Assembly: GCA_027575805.1 (NCBI GenBank) | Contig: JANBPU010000447.1 | Location: 1-10,788 of the forward strand | DNA from: Mycoemilia scoparia | Taxonomy: Eukaryota > Kickxellomycota > Kickxellomycetes > Kickxellales > Kickxellaceae | Direction: 5' to 3' | Length of the DNA stretch: 10,788 nucleotides | In this document: positions 8,321 through 10,788 of the stretch, one piece after another | How positions within the stretch are numbered: the first letter of the stretch is position 1 | Layout of the letters: each line of letters starts with the position of its first letter | The notes under the pieces: generated by a model | The model's database searches: none | What the model was told of the DNA's origin: nothing | What the model saw: only the letters and a program-made list of their open reading frames with translations | Program-made: the position numbers and the translations under genes

Positions 8321-8889
8321 AAGGATATTTCATACCTTCTTCTCGTGGTTGCTAAGAAAAAACAAAACCACAAATTGGCTTGAGAGCTATTTCCAGCTAA
8401 TATTTCCTATTCCATGACTCAATGAATGCCTTGTTGCTTGAACAGCTGTGAGTATGTCAGGCGTAGCCAATAACATAATTTTGATTGGTAGTATAGTTTT
8501 CAGGTGCAATTGTCACATAATTGTTGTATAAGGCGTATACAGGTTTTTTCAAATGGTTTGATCTACACAGCGCAACAGCGGCAGAGCAAGAGTGGTGGTG
8601 GTGCGGAGCTATAACAAAGAAGAATGTGAAATAGCTAAACAGACATCAGGGAGAGAATCCTGGTAGTTTGGGACTATTGTTTATTGGCTAGGGAGAAACA
8701 TATAGCTCCGATTGTCGTGGCAGAAGATGTGACCCGCTGACTACCCCTACCCATCACTGTCAAAAATAAAACATACACATACCCCCTCTTTTTCTTTTTT
8801 CATTATTCCATACAATTTGCTAATGATGATGTCATTTTGGGAAAATCTGAGATAAATGTCAATTGTGATGTATTTATACATCTCAGCCG

Positions 8890-8915
8890 GAGAGAGAGAG
8901 AGAGAGAGAGAGAGA
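8890..8915. repeat. (GA)13 microsatellite
   Basis: Thirteen uninterrupted GA units. It is of the same type as the GA10 run in the glutamate 5-kinase leader (5682-5701). The overlapping minus-strand frame ending in Ser-Leu repeats is simply translation of this tract. Confidence 0.85.
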
Positions 8916-10094
8916 CTGTATGTTTGCGTTCCACGTTCTGTTCATGGGAAGGACAATAGTTTTGTAATTGATATGTATTTGAGACAAAACTCTCGTCTCC
9001 AATGATTTATTACATATGCTGAAAATATATACACTACTGGTGCCCCTAGTGGTGGTAGTAGTAATACCAGTGACCGTAGTAATACCAATGCCAACATTCC
9101 TTAAAGAATTCAAACTGTTACAGCAGCTTTACAATATACACATGTATAACTCTAGTTGGCTGGTTATACAATACATCTTTTACAAGCTTAGGTGAGAGAC
9201 GGTGAGAGAGAGTACCACATAAAGCGTGAGTATGTGTATAATGTGGTATTGTTCATTGACTCACATACATAAAGTGTTTGTTATTTTTCTTTGCCCATTG
9301 TGTCATAACATACAGACATCAGAGACAGAGCAGATAGAACTGGAATCGCCATTTTGATTTGTCTTTTGGATTCAGGAGGTGTGGTCTTATCGATGTTATC
9401 TTGATGGATTCCCAAGCCATGTTTCAGAATCCGGAGTCTAGAAAACTGTTGTCAATCCCTTTATAGTTATTATTATTGATTCTCATTAGGGGTTATCTCT
9501 ACTAGTTCTGCTGCTAGTACAAAGAAGGCTGCTATCATTTGTTTCTTTTGGGCTGTGTGTAGAGTTGAGCTTAGCACTTAATTTTTGTAAAGGATCCGAA
9601 GCTGGTAGTAAAGGTTTGGTTTGAGATTTCCCCAGGGTGATAATGGTGGTGGACAAGGATTGTTTAGTTGATACGCATCTTCCTTTTTTCTTTTCTTTCG
9701 TTCTTTATTATTTATTGGTAGCGTGTATATTGGATAAAAGTTGACAATGGCATGAATTGGATTTCTGTCGGGGCAGCTTTTTGAATAATTGATTTGGGGC
9801 AGGCAAGGATACAAAAGAGTGGGGGTGTTCTATAGACAGCCATGCCTTTTCTTTTTTAAACTATGATTTGTTCTATTGGTCTTTAAGATGGCCAACTCAG
9901 TGAAGAGGGAAAGTATAGGTAGAGGGAGATAAGGTCGCTCCATTTGTAGTGAATCGTAATATAAGCATTCTAAAGATTTGAAAGGGGATAGACGTAATGC
10001 CAAGTAATAAGTGTACAGGTTTCAAATATTTTATCCCATGGCGTATGGACTCAAAATGGTTATTTATCCTATTTGTTTAGTTCCAAATAAGTAA

Positions 10095-10214
10095 AATGGA
10101 TCATAATTTTTGAAGGGTGACTTTTGGTGGCCAACGATTAAAGGGGAAACTACAGCCAAATGGATGATCACCATCTGTTAACAAGTGGCCACCCTTCAAA
10201 AATAACTACTCAAA
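10095..10214 (-). mobile_element. Family-1 MITE-like element, copy C (long form, about 120 bp)
   Basis: The inverted termini share ATTTTTGAAGGGTG in both arms (10105-10119 and the reverse complement of 10190-10204). The interior, read on the minus strand, contains ATCCATTTGGCTG, GTTTCCCCT and TTGGCCACCAAAAG, matching the family. The outermost six bases on each side are diverged from TATGGG, so the exact ends are approximate. Like copy A it has about 18-20 extra bases between the left terminal repeat and CATTTGGCTG, compared with the 100-bp copies. Confidence 0.82.
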
Positions 10215-10402
10215 TTAAAAACAGGATGTAATTAAGTAAAGTAGTTTATTTCTCAGCTATTAGGAAAAATATTTATCAATAGAAAATCCCTGGGTTTTTT
10301 CTGAATCGAACTTTTATTATTGTAAATTCCCCAAATCACCCCCAATAGTTGGGAGATTGGGATTCATTTTGTTAAATATTGCGTATTCAAGTCATGACTG
10401 TA
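10215..10402. other. Short spacer between two family-1 elements
   Basis: AT-rich DNA without a gene. A CCCAA-TAG-TTGGG hairpin sits within a C-rich then G-rich block at 10329-10361. The minus strand has GTTCGATTC near 10306-10314, resembling a tRNA T-loop, but no T-stem or cloverleaf forms around it. Confidence 0.4.
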
Positions 10403-10502
10403 TATGGGAGATTATTTTTGAAGGGTTAATTACTCATTTGGCTGTGGTTTCTTCTATAATCATTGGTCACCAAAAGGGACCCTTCAAAAATAACCAGCCA
10501 TA
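10403..10502 (+). mobile_element. Family-1 MITE-like element, copy D (short form, 100 bp)
   Basis: The left 24 bases (10403-10426) are identical to the reverse complement of the right 24 bases of copy B. The right end, read inverted, is TATGGCTGG followed by TTATTTTTGAAGGGT. The interior has CATTTGGCTGTGGTTTC and CTATAATCATTGGTCACC. B and D have the same length and near-identical ends, so they are the best-preserved, probably youngest, members in this window. Confidence 0.88.
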
Positions 10503-10562
10503 TTCTAATATAATTAATACATTATGTTTGCTTTTAAAATTTAAGTAGGGTACTTTCGCAAA
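10503..10562. other. Short AT-rich spacer
   Basis: Sixty bases of AT-rich sequence between element D and family-2 copy G. Nothing further is seen. Confidence 0.5.
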
Positions 10563-10566
10563 TTGG

Positions 10567-10704
10567 CCAGAGTTCACAAGGCCTTAGGCAAAATGGGCTC
10601 TTTGGAGCTGCATAGCAAATGACTTGTGATTGAGCCAAAATATGAGAACCTGTTTCTGCCTACCATAGATTCGATCACTAGTCAAGTCTTTCCATTTGGC
10701 CAGA
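10567..10704 (+). repeat. Family-2 short dispersed repeat, copy G
   Basis: Close to copy E: TTCACAAGGCC, TAGGCAAAATGGG, GGAGCTGCATA, TTGTGATT, GAGCCAAAATATGAG, TTCTGCCTACCATAGATTCG and ATCACTAGT occur in the same order and spacing. It is flanked by the direct repeat TTGGCCAGA (10563-10571 and 10696-10704). This could be a target duplication, but copy F has TTGGTCAGA at the equivalent left position, so the motif may belong to the element. Confidence 0.72.
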
Positions 10705-10788
10705 TTCAACCAAAAAAAGAAAAAATGGGTTTTCCTGGAGCATTCTTGTTTCTTTTTAAGCTATCATTCCACTTGACTAAAACACAAT
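10705..10788. other. Right edge of the window, no feature seen
   Basis: AT-rich sequence with an A-run (10711-10723). No gene or repeat continuation is recognised. ATGGGTTTTCCTGGAGCAT (10725-10743) loosely recalls the ATGGG...GGAG block of family 2, too weakly to call. Confidence 0.4.

Larger units (their letters stand above)
6336..10094. other. Long gene-free stretch rich in simple repeats
   Basis: About 3.8 kb with no frame I can defend on either strand. The longest (6326-6682, plus, 118 codons) has no domain, no biased composition and no downstream exon with supporting splice signals. The stretch is less AT-rich than the window's flanks and is crowded with simple sequence: CA near 6801-6817, C runs at 6731-6739, GGT/GAT at 7216-7261, CAG/GTA at 7599-7620, TGAC/TGCC at 7716-7744, G11 at 7829-7839, GAT at 8076-8089, TAG/CAG at 8132-8166, C tracts at 8288-8306 and GA13 at 8890-8915. 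TGACTCA occurs at 8415-8421 and 9257-9263. It could be upstream control DNA, a noncoding RNA locus or a large intron of a gene outside the window; the sequence alone does not decide. Confidence 0.5.

Noticed and set aside
8883..9113. Minus-strand frame ending in alternating Ser-Leu
   Set aside because: The end is translation of the (GA)13 microsatellite and the rest lacks any protein-like feature.
10300..10320. Minus-strand GTTCGATTC resembling a tRNA T-loop
   Set aside because: The flanking bases do not pair into a T-stem and no acceptor or anticodon arm is found; a similar match near 6995-7000 fails the same test.
1..10788. CRISPR array, prophage, bacterial operon or transposase gene
   Set aside because: Repeats are dispersed and differently oriented without regular spacers, and no transposase, integrase or phage-like frame is present; the DNA is eukaryotic in character.

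Overview
The window looks like nuclear DNA of a eukaryote, most likely a fungus and possibly an early-diverging (Mucoromycota-type) one. One of its two credible genes is a free-standing glutamate 5-kinase with a C-terminal PUA domain. In plants and animals this enzyme is normally fused to the next enzyme of the pathway. Its coding sequence is split by a spliceosomal intron with GTATGT, CTAAT and TAG signals. The assignment below fungus level is inference; no rRNA or other taxonomic marker is present.

Layout. Positions 1-1260 are AT-rich and repeat-bearing: one inverted-repeat element at the left edge (family 1), several small hairpins, and two copies of a second short repeat (family 2). A small gene for a predicted secreted, four-cysteine protein lies on the minus strand at 1265-1570, with a CA-rich leader. 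Positions 1611-3081 are AT-rich spacer with a second family-1 element. The glutamate 5-kinase gene (PRO1-like, minus strand) occupies 3082-5637 as two exons separated by a 948-nt intron. From about 5640 to 10094 I find no convincing gene. This 4.4-kb stretch is less AT-rich than the flanks and is crowded with simple repeats, homopolymer runs and G/C-rich tracts. Positions 10095-10788 return to AT-rich sequence with two more family-1 elements and a third family-2 copy.

The two genes share no obvious function. Glutamate 5-kinase performs the first committed step of proline synthesis, and the small secreted protein is an orphan to my reading. The most informative non-genic content is the pair of short repeat families. 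Family 1 has four copies with the terminal motif TTATTTTTGAAGGGT, ends consistent with TA target duplication, and two length classes of about 100 and 120 bp. Family 2 has three copies of about 125-130 bp. They sit in the AT-rich flanks and are absent from the gene and the simple-repeat stretch upstream of it. I see no bacterial-style operon, CRISPR array, tRNA, rRNA or autonomous transposase, and no evidence for a new multi-gene system.
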